Numbered from the stretch's first letter, positions 1-8,432 are shown. The stretch: 23,420 nt of DNA from JBLHHI01 sp047614125 (GCA_047614125.1 JBLHHI010000052.1:1-23420); one strand, 5' to 3'. The notes: generated by a model from the sequence alone, not told the origin. A program made the numbers and translations.

Positions 1-1
1 T

Positions 2-625
2 AGAATGAAGGCGGTTGATGTTTGCGATGATGTAAGTCCGTATTCAAACATTGGTAAGACCATTCTTCTTCAAGCCGATACCGGTAAATTTAATCGTCCG
101 GTGTTAACTTGGTCTAGGTATCAAGGCTGGAATGAAGGTGTTGAACAATACGAAATTCAGCGAAAAGAAGAAGATGAAAGCTTTGTAACCATTGGCTATA
201 GTGATGGACCCACTGATACAACTTTTGTAGATGTTGTAACACAACTTAATGAACGACCTCACTTTTGTTATCGTATTGTTGGGCACAAAGTTCCCGATAG
301 TACCCAACGTAAGGTGGTTAGTGCATCCAACGAAGATTGTATTCTTGTTCATTCTTGGATGTATGTGCCCAATGCCTTTACACCAAATGGGGATGGAATA
401 AACGATTTCTTTGTGACACCGGGTTGGTATATAAAAGATTACCGAATTCGGATTTACAATCGTTGGGGTCAGTTGTTGTTTGAAAACACTTCGTTGTATC
501 AAAGCTGGAGCGGGATGTATGATGGTAAAGAGGCAGAATCGGAAGCCTATGTATACATAATTGAAACCGTGGGAATTGATAATATTAAACGGCATTACAA
601 GGGCACGGTGACTTTGCTTCGATAA
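2..625 (+). CDS. T9SS type-B secreted protein, 3' part (gliding motility-associated C-terminal domain)
   Basis: The frame is open through the left edge, so this is the C-terminal end of a longer gene; the ATG at 5 is probably internal. Counting from that ATG, residues 25-115 look like a fibronectin-III/Ig-like beta domain. Residues about 119-206 form the CHU_C or type-B sorting domain: a VPNAFTPNGDGIND start, then IYNRWGQLLFE, then a W-G-xx-DGK stretch and a terminal KGTVTLLR strand. In Bacteroidota this domain directs export through the type IX system, often of large adhesins, and type-B proteins frequently depend on a SprF-like partner. No partner gene is visible here. The cargo function cannot be stated because most of the protein lies outside the window. 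Confidence 0.9.
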   Translation, partial: RMKAVDVCDDVSPYSNIGKTILLQADTGKFNRPVLTWSRYQGWNEGVEQYEIQRKEEDESFVTIGYSDGPTDTTFVDVVTQLNERPHFCYRIVGHKVPDSTQRKVVSASNEDCILVHSWMYVPNAFTPNGDGINDFFVTPGWYIKDYRIRIYNRWGQLLFENTSLYQSWSGMYDGKEAESEAYVYIIETVGIDNIKRHYKGTVTLLR

Positions 626-833
626 CCTCTGTAACTTTTCAGAAAGCTATACAAGCTATGTCCATTTTTGCAATTTCGAAATCAAAACACTCTTTTGAAT
701 ACAAGCTGTATAAACTGCAATAAATCCTTTTAATCGGTAGTATAAACCTTGCGGTTGGTGACTTGATTATTGGGTTCTGCACAAATCTGAATTTTAAAAG
801 ATGTATGGCAATCAGGTTTTGACTAAAATCGGA

Positions 834-841
834 TAAATTTG
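834..841 (+). promoter_or_regulatory. Bacteroidota -7 promoter box (TAAATTTG)
   Basis: TAAATTTG matches the TAnnTTTG consensus of the Bacteroidota primary sigma factor. I see no good TTTG -33 element at the usual spacing. Transcription would start around 847-849, so the ATG at 849 would be almost leaderless; this favours the ATG at 894 for the next gene. Confidence 0.55.
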
Positions 842-893
842 CGGCAATATGAAGAAGGCAATCCCGTTTGCATTGTGGAACAACACCATTAGA

Positions 894-2801
894 ATGAATC
901 GATTACAAATCCTGTTCACCGCTGCTGCCTTTATGCTATTACTTGCTACCTCGCAGGCCCAAATTGGAGTTCTGCCTTTACATTCTAATCCCATACTTCA
1001 AAACCACACGCAAAATCAAGGAAATTCATTAATCGAAACGCGATTGAACAAGTGGGCGTTTCGAGATACACTAACCATACCTTTTTTCGAGGATTTTACA
1101 TCGAGTACCCTCTTTCCAGATTCATTGCAATGGCAAGACGACGATGTATATGTGAATTCCGACTTTCCGTTTCGGCCACCAACCTATGGTGTTGCTACCT
1201 TCGATTTCTTAGATAATACGGGTAAAACCTACAATACTATATCAACCGACGGAACACATGCCGCCGATACACTTACGTCACAGGCTATCAATCTTCAAGA
1301 CTCTTTTGGGAAAACATATTCGGTTGCCGATTCCTTCTTCCTCAGTTTTTTTTACCAGGCCATAGGTTTTGGTGATTTCATCACAGACAAGGATGAGTTT
1401 GCTCTTGACTTTCTCGACAACGCCGGCAAATGGCACACGGTTTGGTCGGTAACGGGCTTAAATCCTCCCAAAGAGTTTACTCAAGTATTGATCGCCATCG
1501 ATACCAACTTATACTTACACAACGCATTTCAATTCCGATTTAGCAACATCACCCGACGATGGGGAAACAACAATCACTGGCATCTCGATTATATTTACTT
1601 GGATAAATCAAGATCAAAAAGCAATACCTTTTATCCGGATTACGCCATCCAAACCAAACCAACATCGCTGCTCAAAAACTACTTTTCCATTCCCTACGAC
1701 CATTTTTTAACCGACCCCTCCGGTCAATCTGCAGACACCAATTATTTCGCAGTTTCGAACATGGGGGAAAGAGATATAAATGCAAATGTTAAGTGCGAAG
1801 AAAGCTTCAATAAGAGCATTATTTATACCACAGATTTTTCAATAAACGCCGGCAATGTACCCAGCGCTGGCTTTGCCAACCGAAAGATTAAGAGTTATGA
1901 TTTCTCGTCTTTGTCGGGCCCCCCATATATAATTGATCGGGTGTACAGCGTGCGGGATGCAGGTGTAACAAATCGAAAAATATTTCAGATCAACGACAAC
2001 ATTCACACGCAACAAATCTTTGATCGTTATTATGCATACGATGATGGCAGCGCGGAATCTGGTTTCGGATTTAACGACTTGCGCGGGGTGGAAGGGCAGA
2101 TGGCAATCGAGTTCAATCTGTTGAAGGCCGACACCTTGCAAGCCATCAACCTCTTTCTAACCTACAATACCAAAGACGTTTCCAGTGAGCGTATTACTTT
2201 CAAGATTTGGCAAGATGTTGCCATCGATGGCGGATCGGACGTTGTTTTATATGAATCATTTATGGTGGTGGGTTCGTTGTATAAGAATATATCCATAAAT
2301 GGGTTTTATACGTTGCCTTTAGATTCTGCTCTTGTTTTACCAGCTGGTACGTTTTACGTAGGTTGGAGCCAAGAAAAGGATTTTAACCTCAACGTTGGAT
2401 ACGACAAAAGCAACGGAAACATTGCAAAGCCTTTGAGTGCAAACAAAAGGATACTTTTTAATATTGATGGCACTTGGATTCGAAATTCGGAGGCCAGTTT
2501 AAGCGGTGCTCCAATGATCCGACCAATCTTAGGCCGAACGGAACCTTGGTCTACCAGTATTCCGAGCAAAGTGGTTCACAATCAGCAAGTTCGGGTATAT
2601 CCAAATCCAACCAACAGCATTCTAAACGTACCCAATACAGCTGTAGAAATAGAAATTGTTGATGTTAGAGGAACTGTGGTTATGCATGCACAGCGAACCC
2701 ATTCAATCGATGTTTCTTCATTGATGAATGGAATGTATCTCATACGAATGGTAGATGACTCAAGCAAATTGACCTTTTCTAGGTTTATTAAAATTGATTA
2801 A
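894..2801 (+). CDS. T9SS type-A sorted secreted protein of unknown function
   Basis: The reading frame allows an ATG at 849 (650 aa), but from the ATG at 894 (635 aa) the protein begins with a standard signal peptide: MNRLQ, a hydrophobic run, then a TSQAQ cleavage region. The -7 box at 834-841 also fits the later start. The middle contains beta-rich stretches such as FFEDFTSSTLFPDSLQW and DNAGKWHTVW, typical of large Bacteroidota exoproteins with jelly-roll-like modules. The last ~70 residues are a type-A sorting domain, starting VRVYPNPT and ending GMYLIRM...FSRFIKID. The protein is therefore predicted to cross the outer membrane by the T9SS and be anchored or released. I recognise no catalytic motif. 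It is separated from the rhodanese gene by 10 bp, so the two may share a transcript. Confidence 0.88.
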   Translation: MNRLQILFTAAAFMLLLATSQAQIGVLPLHSNPILQNHTQNQGNSLIETRLNKWAFRDTLTIPFFEDFTSSTLFPDSLQWQDDDVYVNSDFPFRPPTYGVATFDFLDNTGKTYNTISTDGTHAADTLTSQAINLQDSFGKTYSVADSFFLSFFYQAIGFGDFITDKDEFALDFLDNAGKWHTVWSVTGLNPPKEFTQVLIAIDTNLYLHNAFQFRFSNITRRWGNNNHWHLDYIYLDKSRSKSNTFYPDYAIQTKPTSLLKNYFSIPYDHFLTDPSGQSADTNYFAVSNMGERDINANVKCEESFNKSIIYTTDFSINAGNVPSAGFANRKIKSYDFSSLSGPPYIIDRVYSVRDAGVTNRKIFQINDNIHTQQIFDRYYAYDDGSAESGFGFNDLRGVEGQMAIEFNLLKADTLQAINLFLTYNTKDVSSERITFKIWQDVAIDGGSDVVLYESFMVVGSLYKNISINGFYTLPLDSALVLPAGTFYVGWSQEKDFNLNVGYDKSNGNIAKPLSANKRILFNIDGTWIRNSEASLSGAPMIRPILGRTEPWSTSIPSKVVHNQQVRVYPNPTNSILNVPNTAVEIEIVDVRGTVVMHAQRTHSIDVSSLMNGMYLIRMVDDSSKLTFSRFIKID

Positions 2802-2811
2802 AAAAAGTACA

Positions 2812-3111
2812 ATGCAAGATATTAATGTTTCAGAATTAAGAGAGCGACTTGAGAAAGGAGAGGATCTGGTAGTTATTGATGTTCGAGAACCATGGGAATA
2901 TGAAGAATTCAATATAAACGCCAAACTCATTCCTCTTGGCAATTTACAAGGCGCAATCGATGATTTGGACGACTTAAGAGAAACGGAAATTGTTGTTCAT
3001 TGCAAGTCAGGAGCTCGCAGTGCTGCGGCCAAAGATTTTATGACCAAACAGGGCTTTGCTAAAGTGCGGAATTTGGAAGGTGGAATGATGGCTTGGATGG
3101 CTTCTATGTAA
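2812..3111 (+). CDS. Single-domain rhodanese-like sulfurtransferase
   Basis: This 99-residue protein is one rhodanese domain with no signal peptide, so it is cytoplasmic. It shows the VIDVREPWEY entry motif and an active-site loop HCKSGARS with the catalytic Cys at residue 64; the ending NLEGGMMAWM is typical of the fold. Members carry persulfide sulfur on the Cys and hand it to cyanide, thiols or sulfur-relay proteins. An in-frame TTG at 2794 would overlap the preceding stop; the ATG at 2812 is preferred. It lies 10 bp after a secreted-protein gene and 4 bp before a multiheme cytochrome gene. This spacing suggests co-transcription but does not prove a joint role in sulfur metabolism. Confidence 0.93.
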   Translation: MQDINVSELRERLEKGEDLVVIDVREPWEYEEFNINAKLIPLGNLQGAIDDLDDLRETEIVVHCKSGARSAAAKDFMTKQGFAKVRNLEGGMMAWMASM

Positions 3112-3115
3112 GATT

Positions 3116-5017
3116 ATGAAAGCCGGTAAACCCATATTGGTTGCGTCGGTATGCTTTCTATTTATTTTCGTATTTCGGTGTACAATATCCAACGATGAAC
3201 CATCCGCCGAAACGTATCTTAATCACAGCGATACAGCTCTTTATTTAGGGAAAGAGGCATGTGCAAGTTGTCATTTCGACAAGATGTCGACCTTTGTGCA
3301 CACCGGTATGGGTATGAGTTTCGATTCAGCATCACGTGCAAAATCGAGTGCCGTGTTTTCACAACAGCACATCCTGTACGATTCCTTTCGCAATTTTTAT
3401 TATCAACCCTTTTGGCGCAATGACCAACTCTTCGTAAAAGAATATCGACTAAAAGGTGCCGATACCATTTACAGCAGAACCGAACAGATAACCTACATCA
3501 TAGGAAGTGGTCAACACACCAACAGTCATCTCATTCAAAAGAATGCCTTTATTGTTCAAGCTCCTTTTACTTGGTACGCTCAAAAGGCACAATTAGATTT
3601 CCCTCCAGGTTTCGAAAATGGATCTAACTCTAGGTTTACACGAGTAATTGATCAAGAATGCATGAGTTGTCACAACGCAATGCCCAAAATGGTCAACGAA
3701 TCAAATCGACAGTTTGCCCAAGTAGGCAACGGCATTGATTGCGAACGTTGCCATGGTCCGGGAAGCATCCATGTAAAAATGAGAAGCGCCGGACTGGAAC
3801 CTCCAGCTGGGAGCAAAGACTACTCCATCGTAAACCCTTCAAAGCTGAGCTGGGAGCGTCAAATTGATGTTTGCCAACGATGCCACCTCCAAGGGAATAA
3901 TGTGCTTAAACCCGGAAAAACCTTTCTTGATTTTAAGCCTGGCATGATACTTTCTGATTATTTCGAAATCTACCTGCCAAAGTACGCAGACGGCACCAGC
4001 CAATTTAATATGGCCAATCACGCCGATCGTTTTCAAAGCAGCCAGTGCTTCATTAAAACAAATGCAAAAAAGGAACGTGCCAGCTTTACCTGCATAAGCT
4101 GTCATAACCCACATGTAAGTGTACAGTCCACCAATCTAAACGTATTCAATAGCAAGTGCAGTTCTTGTCATACTGGAGAAAGTCAATGCTCTGAAAATGA
4201 CGATGTTCGTTTAATAAATATGGACAATTGCGTAGCATGTCACATGCCCAAATCCGGTACGGAAGACATTCCGCATGTTACGGTTCACGATCACAAAATA
4301 GGCATCTACCGCAACGGGAGTACAGAAGTTAAATCTTCTCAACCCATTGGTTTGTACAGCGTAAATAATCCAAATCCAGAACCCGAAATATTGATAAAGG
4401 CCTATTTAACATATTACGAAAAATTCAGTCAAGAACCCATTTATCAGAAACGTGCTGAAGAATTGCTTGCAAAACATCCAAATAGGGCGTTGCAAATTCA
4501 TCTCGATTATCAGAAACAGGCATGGATCGAAGTTATTCGAACCGCCAAAGACCTTACTTCAACTTCCAACTTAGATGCCCATACATGTTATCGAATTGGC
4601 AAGGCATTTAGCAGTGTTCAAAACTACTTCGAGGCAGATCAATGGCTAAGCTTGGCGTGCGTTAAGGCAGTCGATTTCTATGAATATTTCAACGAACTGG
4701 GGGCCAACTGTATTAAAATGAACAACTTACAAAAGGCAGAGGTCAACTTGTTGAAATCATATTCCTTGTATAATGAATATGAGCCCACCTTAAATAATTT
4801 GGGCTATTTGTATATTTTAGAGGGGAATTATGCCGCTGCTTCGAAGTATTTACATCGGGCTCTTTCGTTAAATCCCGATAATATGTTTACCCTCGAAAAT
4901 CTGGTTTTATTGGCGGATCGACAATCGAGCAAGGATGATATGATTCGTTTTTTAAATAGAATTCTAGAAATTAACCCGCAACATAAGGGTGCACGGGAAA
5001 AGATTTCCAGCTTCTAA
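3116..5017 (+). CDS. Seven-heme cytochrome c lipoprotein with C-terminal TPR repeats
   Basis: The 633-residue protein has a hydrophobic N-terminus ending in a possible lipobox (FVFRC, Cys22), so it is probably exported and lipidated. Seven CxxCH c-heme sites are visible, starting at residues 49, 182, 209, 253, 326, 348 and 372. The CISCHNPH and CVACHMPK contexts are those of the cytochrome c554/NapC-like multiheme group. Residues about 455-630 form tetratricopeptide repeats (for example LGYLYILEGNYAAASKYLHRAL, shown here only as an indication of the helix pairs). This heme plus TPR layout is common in Bacteroidota and Planctomycetota proteins of unknown reaction. A role in periplasmic electron transfer is inferred. 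No catalytic signature (such as a CxxCK nitrite-reductase heme) is present. Confidence 0.9.
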   Translation: MKAGKPILVASVCFLFIFVFRCTISNDEPSAETYLNHSDTALYLGKEACASCHFDKMSTFVHTGMGMSFDSASRAKSSAVFSQQHILYDSFRNFYYQPFWRNDQLFVKEYRLKGADTIYSRTEQITYIIGSGQHTNSHLIQKNAFIVQAPFTWYAQKAQLDFPPGFENGSNSRFTRVIDQECMSCHNAMPKMVNESNRQFAQVGNGIDCERCHGPGSIHVKMRSAGLEPPAGSKDYSIVNPSKLSWERQIDVCQRCHLQGNNVLKPGKTFLDFKPGMILSDYFEIYLPKYADGTSQFNMANHADRFQSSQCFIKTNAKKERASFTCISCHNPHVSVQSTNLNVFNSKCSSCHTGESQCSENDDVRLINMDNCVACHMPKSGTEDIPHVTVHDHKIGIYRNGSTEVKSSQPIGLYSVNNPNPEPEILIKAYLTYYEKFSQEPIYQKRAEELLAKHPNRALQIHLDYQKQAWIEVIRTAKDLTSTSNLDAHTCYRIGKAFSSVQNYFEADQWLSLACVKAVDFYEYFNELGANCIKMNNLQKAEVNLLKSYSLYNEYEPTLNNLGYLYILEGNYAAASKYLHRALSLNPDNMFTLENLVLLADRQSSKDDMIRFLNRILEINPQHKGAREKISSF

Positions 5018-5040
5018 ACCTTTTTAGAATAGCTACGTTT

Positions 5041-5048
5041 TATCTTTG
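5041..5048 (+). promoter_or_regulatory. Bacteroidota -7 promoter box (TATCTTTG)
   Basis: TATCTTTG matches TAnnTTTG and lies 18 bp before the ferredoxin ATG at 5067. It overlaps an in-frame TTG at 5046, which argues against that TTG as a start. A matching -33 TTTG is not evident. It probably drives the ferredoxin and NlpC/P60 pair. Confidence 0.55.
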
Positions 5049-5066
5049 CACCTTTCTTTCATTACT

Positions 5067-5414
5067 ATGGCAATTATAATAACCGACGAATGCATTAATT
5101 GTGGAGCTTGCGAACCCGAGTGTCCGAATAATGCGATATATGAAGCAGGATCAGAGTGGGCCGTTTCGGATGGCAATACGGTAAAAGGATCGTATCAAAT
5201 TGAGGGTGGCATCACCGTTGATGCCGATGATAAGTTGACACCAATTTCGGATGAGGTTTATTACATCGTTCCCGACAAATGCACGGAGTGTAAGGGCTTT
5301 CATGAAGAGCCTCAATGTGCTGCGGTTTGCCCAGTTGATTGCTGTGTTCCAGATCCGGATCGAGAAGAAAGCGATGAAGTCTTATTGGAACGAAAGGCCA
5401 AACTTCATATGTAA
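5067..5414 (+). CDS. Dicluster 2[4Fe-4S] ferredoxin (YfhL-like)
   Basis: The 115-residue protein has a classical first cluster motif, CINCGACEPECP (Cys9, 12, 15 and 19), and a second one, CTECKGFHEEPQCAAVCP, with the 8-residue gap between the second and third cysteines seen in YfhL/Allochromatium-type ferredoxins. About 60 residues with many acidic positions separate the clusters. The protein has no signal peptide and is a soluble low-potential electron carrier; its partner enzyme is unknown. The next gene starts 2 bp after the stop, which suggests translational coupling. The ATG at 5067 is chosen because a promoter box covers the alternative TTG at 5046. Confidence 0.93.
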   Translation: MAIIITDECINCGACEPECPNNAIYEAGSEWAVSDGNTVKGSYQIEGGITVDADDKLTPISDEVYYIVPDKCTECKGFHEEPQCAAVCPVDCCVPDPDREESDEVLLERKAKLHM

Positions 5415-5416
5415 CA

Positions 5417-6097
5417 ATGAAAAAAGGTCAGTGCGCAATAACCGCCATTCCCATTCGTGCCGAACCTGCTCATCGATCGGAAATGGTTAATCAATTGTTG
5501 TACGGAGAAACGTACGAAGTACTTGAGGAAACATCCAAAGATTGGTTAAAAATTCGCGGTGATTTTGATGGATATGAAGGGTATATGGCATCCAACCAAT
5601 TTACCCAAGTGGTATTTTCTAGCAAGAGTGTATCCAACGTATACCCTTTTCAAATCGTTGATAATAAGATGATTGCCTTTGGTTCTTTCATCGAAGAACC
5701 ATCAAATAATCGGACGAATATTTCTTTGATTCAATGCGCTGAGCAATTTTTAAATGTTCCGTATTTGTGGGGAGGAAGAAGCCCTTTGGGCATTGATTGT
5801 TCCGGGTTTACTCAGGTTGTTTTCAAAAGCTATGAGCAAATTTTGCCAAGAGATGCATCGCAACAGGCAACGATTGGAATTGAAATTCCATTTGGAACAC
5901 ATAAAGAGAAAGATCTTGCGTTTTTTTCAAACAAAGAGAATAAGGTAACCCATGTAGGTATTCTTTCCACTGAAAATCGCATCATACATGCCAGTGGAAT
6001 GGTGCAATATGATCGGTTTACAATAGCTGGAATCGAACATCAAGAAACACTTAAATTAACGCATAAACTGCATTCCATTCGCCGAATTGCGCAGTAA
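5417..6097 (+). CDS. NlpC/P60 (C40) cysteine peptidase with N-terminal SH3-like region
   Basis: The 226-residue protein begins with a bacterial SH3-like region (residues about 8-65: IPIRAEPAHRSE, YGETYEVLEE, WLKIRGDFDGYEGYM). The NlpC/P60 domain follows, with WGGRSPLGIDCSGF (catalytic Cys128), THVGI (His179) and HASG (His191 as third member). The family cleaves gamma-D-glutamyl-diamino-acid bonds in peptidoglycan stem peptides. No signal peptide is seen, as in many Bacteroidota C40 proteins, which suggests cytoplasmic recycling of muropeptides or export by another route. It starts 2 bp after the ferredoxin stop. The functional link between the two is not obvious; co-transcription may simply reflect gene packing. 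Confidence 0.92.
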   Translation: MKKGQCAITAIPIRAEPAHRSEMVNQLLYGETYEVLEETSKDWLKIRGDFDGYEGYMASNQFTQVVFSSKSVSNVYPFQIVDNKMIAFGSFIEEPSNNRTNISLIQCAEQFLNVPYLWGGRSPLGIDCSGFTQVVFKSYEQILPRDASQQATIGIEIPFGTHKEKDLAFFSNKENKVTHVGILSTENRIIHASGMVQYDRFTIAGIEHQETLKLTHKLHSIRRIAQ

Positions 6098-6159
6098 TCA
6101 AGGCATTTGTTTTTCAATGATTTAATTGGCATATTGCACGCTCACAAAGAGCTAGCACA

Positions 6160-8052
6160 ATGAGCAATACATCAGAATCCTGGGGATCGAGGGTTGGACT
6201 AATTTTGGCAATGGCAGGCAATGCCGTTGGATTGGGCAACTTTCTACGCTTTCCGGTAAAGGCCGTTGAAAATGGGGGAGGAGCCTTCATCATCCCATAT
6301 CTAGTTTCGTTCTTGCTTATGGGTATTCCGTTGCTCTGGATCGAATGGAGCATGGGCCGATTTGGTGGCCGCTACGGAGATCATAGTACTCCGTTTATTC
6401 TCGACAACATGGCAAAGAAAAAGCTGTGGAAGTACTTCGGTATTTTTGGAATCTTCACCAACATGGGCGTAATGGCCTATTATACATACATAGAATCTTG
6501 GACGCTCACCTATACCATCAAATCAATGCTTGGCTCGTTTCATGGCGTAGATATAGCAACTGTGGGAACTATGTTTGATGAGTACGTAGGCATGTCGGGT
6601 GGGGTAAATGTACCCGTACTTGCCATCGGCGCTTTTTTATTAACGTTATCGATTAACATATACATTCTCTCCAAAGGATTAAGTGGTGGAATTGAAAAGG
6701 TGGCTAAGATTGCAATGCCAATCCTCATTGTGATGGGTGCCTTTCTGGCCATTATTGGCATTACCATGGGTAGAGGTGGAGATTGCACCGATTGCAACTC
6801 ATTTGCAGGTCTCGACTTTTTATGGACACCGCAATACGATAGTTTAAAAAACCCGAAAGTTTGGTTGGAAGCAGCCGGACAGATCTTCTTCACCCTTTCT
6901 GTGGGAATGGGAACCATCCAATGTTATGCCAGTTACGTTAAGAAAAACGACGACATTGCCTTGAATGCAATGAGTGCCGGTTGGATGAACGGCTTTGTGG
7001 AGATTGTTTTAGGAGCTTCGGTTGTTATACCAATTGCGGTTGGGTACTTAGGTTTGGATTGGGTTCGTGAAAACGCAAACTTCATGATGGCTTTCAAAAC
7101 GATGCCGTACTTGTTTGATCAATGGGGTCAAGTTATTGCCATTGTCGCAGGTGTATCTTGGTTTGGTTTGTTATTCTTTGCTGGTATTACTTCTTCCTTA
7201 GCTATGGGAACTCCGTGGATGGGCTTTGTTCAAGACGAGTTCAAATGGAGTCGGAATAAGGCCGCGTTAATGTTGGGTCTAGTTATTTTAACAATTGGTT
7301 TACCTACCATCGTCTTTTTTGAATATGGCGTGTTTGATGAATACGATTACTGGGCCGGAACGGTCTCGCTGGTCATATTTGCACTGGTGGAGGTCATACT
7401 CTTTTCGTGGATCTTTGGCATGGATAAGGGTTGGAAGGAGATTAATTACGGCGCCGATATCAAGGTTCCGTTGGTTTATAAGTTCATTATCAAGTACATA
7501 ACACCCGTATTTATTTTGGTAATTTTTATTGCATCACTGGCTACACCTAAAGACGGCAATTGGTCGGCTGCGCTAAAAGGAGATTGGCAATTGGATCAGA
7601 ACTCCATTATTGGAAAGGTGTTAAACATTGGCATTGAACACAACACCGCGTACTTTGCTGATCATAAAGAATCAGAGTACACAGGTGTGGTAAAAGGCAT
7701 AACCGATGACAAAGGCAAGTTTTTAGTTGAGTTTGATGCACCTAAGGTATATTACTCGAAAGCAAATGGGGCCATTGTTAAGAAAGAACCGGGTTCCGAC
7801 GTTGTGTATACAACCATCGATTCGACTGAGGTTAAAAAGATGTATTTCAACAATGAAGCAAAGGTTCTTATTAAAGAGGGAGAATCGGTTAGTGCTGGTC
7901 AAGTAATTGCAAACGGCAGCTTTATTAACCGGATTTTCTTTATAAACTTATCGAGGTTTATCTTGTTACTTACCTTTGTAGGACTTGGGTTTATGGTGTG
8001 GAGAGCAGCAAAGTTGAGAAAGGCCGCAAAAATTTCTAATCCAACCGAATAA
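6160..8052 (+). CDS. LeuT-type Na+:amino-acid symporter (NSS/SNF family) with large periplasmic insert
   Basis: The 630-residue protein aligns with Aquifex LeuT over all 12 helices and shares its numbering at the N-terminus. Both sodium sites are intact: Gly20, Ala22, Val23, Asn27, Thr245, Asn277, Ala341, Thr344 and Ser345. Gate residues Arg30 and Asp396 and substrate-site Tyr108 are present. Glu281 occupies the LeuT Glu290 position, which marks chloride-independent transporters. Two pocket positions differ from LeuT: Met250 (LeuT Phe259) and Met349 (LeuT Ile359). Between TM11 (about 439-462) and TM12 (about 590-613) lies an insert of about 125 residues, where LeuT has a short loop; topology puts it in the periplasm. 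It ends with a lipoyl/barrel-sandwich-like IKEGESVSAGQVIANG. Two small membrane-protein genes follow 9 and 11 bp apart. Substrate is an amino acid or amine; which one is not determinable. Confidence 0.95.
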   Translation: MSNTSESWGSRVGLILAMAGNAVGLGNFLRFPVKAVENGGGAFIIPYLVSFLLMGIPLLWIEWSMGRFGGRYGDHSTPFILDNMAKKKLWKYFGIFGIFTNMGVMAYYTYIESWTLTYTIKSMLGSFHGVDIATVGTMFDEYVGMSGGVNVPVLAIGAFLLTLSINIYILSKGLSGGIEKVAKIAMPILIVMGAFLAIIGITMGRGGDCTDCNSFAGLDFLWTPQYDSLKNPKVWLEAAGQIFFTLSVGMGTIQCYASYVKKNDDIALNAMSAGWMNGFVEIVLGASVVIPIAVGYLGLDWVRENANFMMAFKTMPYLFDQWGQVIAIVAGVSWFGLLFFAGITSSLAMGTPWMGFVQDEFKWSRNKAALMLGLVILTIGLPTIVFFEYGVFDEYDYWAGTVSLVIFALVEVILFSWIFGMDKGWKEINYGADIKVPLVYKFIIKYITPVFILVIFIASLATPKDGNWSAALKGDWQLDQNSIIGKVLNIGIEHNTAYFADHKESEYTGVVKGITDDKGKFLVEFDAPKVYYSKANGAIVKKEPGSDVVYTTIDSTEVKKMYFNNEAKVLIKEGESVSAGQVIANGSFINRIFFINLSRFILLLTFVGLGFMVWRAAKLRKAAKISNPTE

Positions 8053-8061
8053 GAAACGAAT

Positions 8062-8205
8062 ATGAATACATCAGCACTCATTTTAATGATAACGGTACAA
8101 GTATTGGTTACAGTAATTACAGGCTATCTTTTTTATAAGGTATTAACTACACCACCCAACCCAGAACCCGATTCGTACAGCGACAACGACGATGTTGAGC
8201 GTTAA
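8062..8205 (+). CDS. 47-residue single-span membrane protein, possible transporter small subunit
   Basis: ATG at 8062 to TAA at 8203-8205 encodes 47 residues: a short N-terminus, one hydrophobic helix (about residues 4-26, ALILMITVQVLVTVITGYLF) and a polar tail rich in Pro, Asp, Glu and Ser. It begins 9 bp after the transporter stop. The size and position recall MetS, the small subunit of the actinobacterial methionine NSS transporter MetP, and similar micro-proteins next to other secondary transporters. I cannot claim sequence homology with MetS. It was too short for a standard ORF cut-off, but the tight spacing, the clean helix and the non-random tail support a real gene. Confidence 0.7.
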   Translation: MNTSALILMITVQVLVTVITGYLFYKVLTTPPNPEPDSYSDNDDVER

Positions 8206-8216
8206 CGAAACAAACT

Positions 8217-8432
8217 ATGCATACAATCGATTTTATATTCTTATCCTCGCCCGATCCGCATTCGCTCAACTTTAAAATCTTGTTGATTGCCTCGGAAATT
8301 ATCATTCCGATTATTGTAGGAGTGGGCGTTTATTATATTTTTAAACCCATTTTTAATAAAGAAAAGGCCAAGGCTGAGGCGAAGCAAAGTGAAAAATCTG
8401 CTCAAAACAAAGAGTCGGAAGACCAAGCCTAA
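8217..8432 (+). CDS. 71-residue single-span membrane protein with charged C-terminal tail
   Basis: The ATG at 8217 lies 11 bp after the previous stop. The product has an N-terminal 20 residues, one hydrophobic helix (about 22-43, LLIASEIIIPIIVGVGVYYI), and a highly charged tail of Lys, Glu, Ala and Gln that looks helical (residues 48-71). Positive residues after the helix (FKPIFNKEKAK) suggest a cytoplasmic C-terminus. I do not recognise the family. Its place as third gene in the transporter cassette suggests an accessory or regulatory role in the same membrane complex. An antisense frame also spans this region but has no such pattern. Confidence 0.7.
   Translation: MHTIDFIFLSSPDPHSLNFKILLIASEIIIPIIVGVGVYYIFKPIFNKEKAKAEAKQSEKSAQNKESEDQA

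Noticed and set aside
626..848. Terminator or RNA gene in the first gap
   Set aside because: A partial AGCTAT repeat is present but no stable hairpin with U tract and no tRNA-like fold is seen.
5251..5490. Alternative frame over ferredoxin and NlpC starts
   Set aside because: Shadow of the two real genes; no motif and poor start context.
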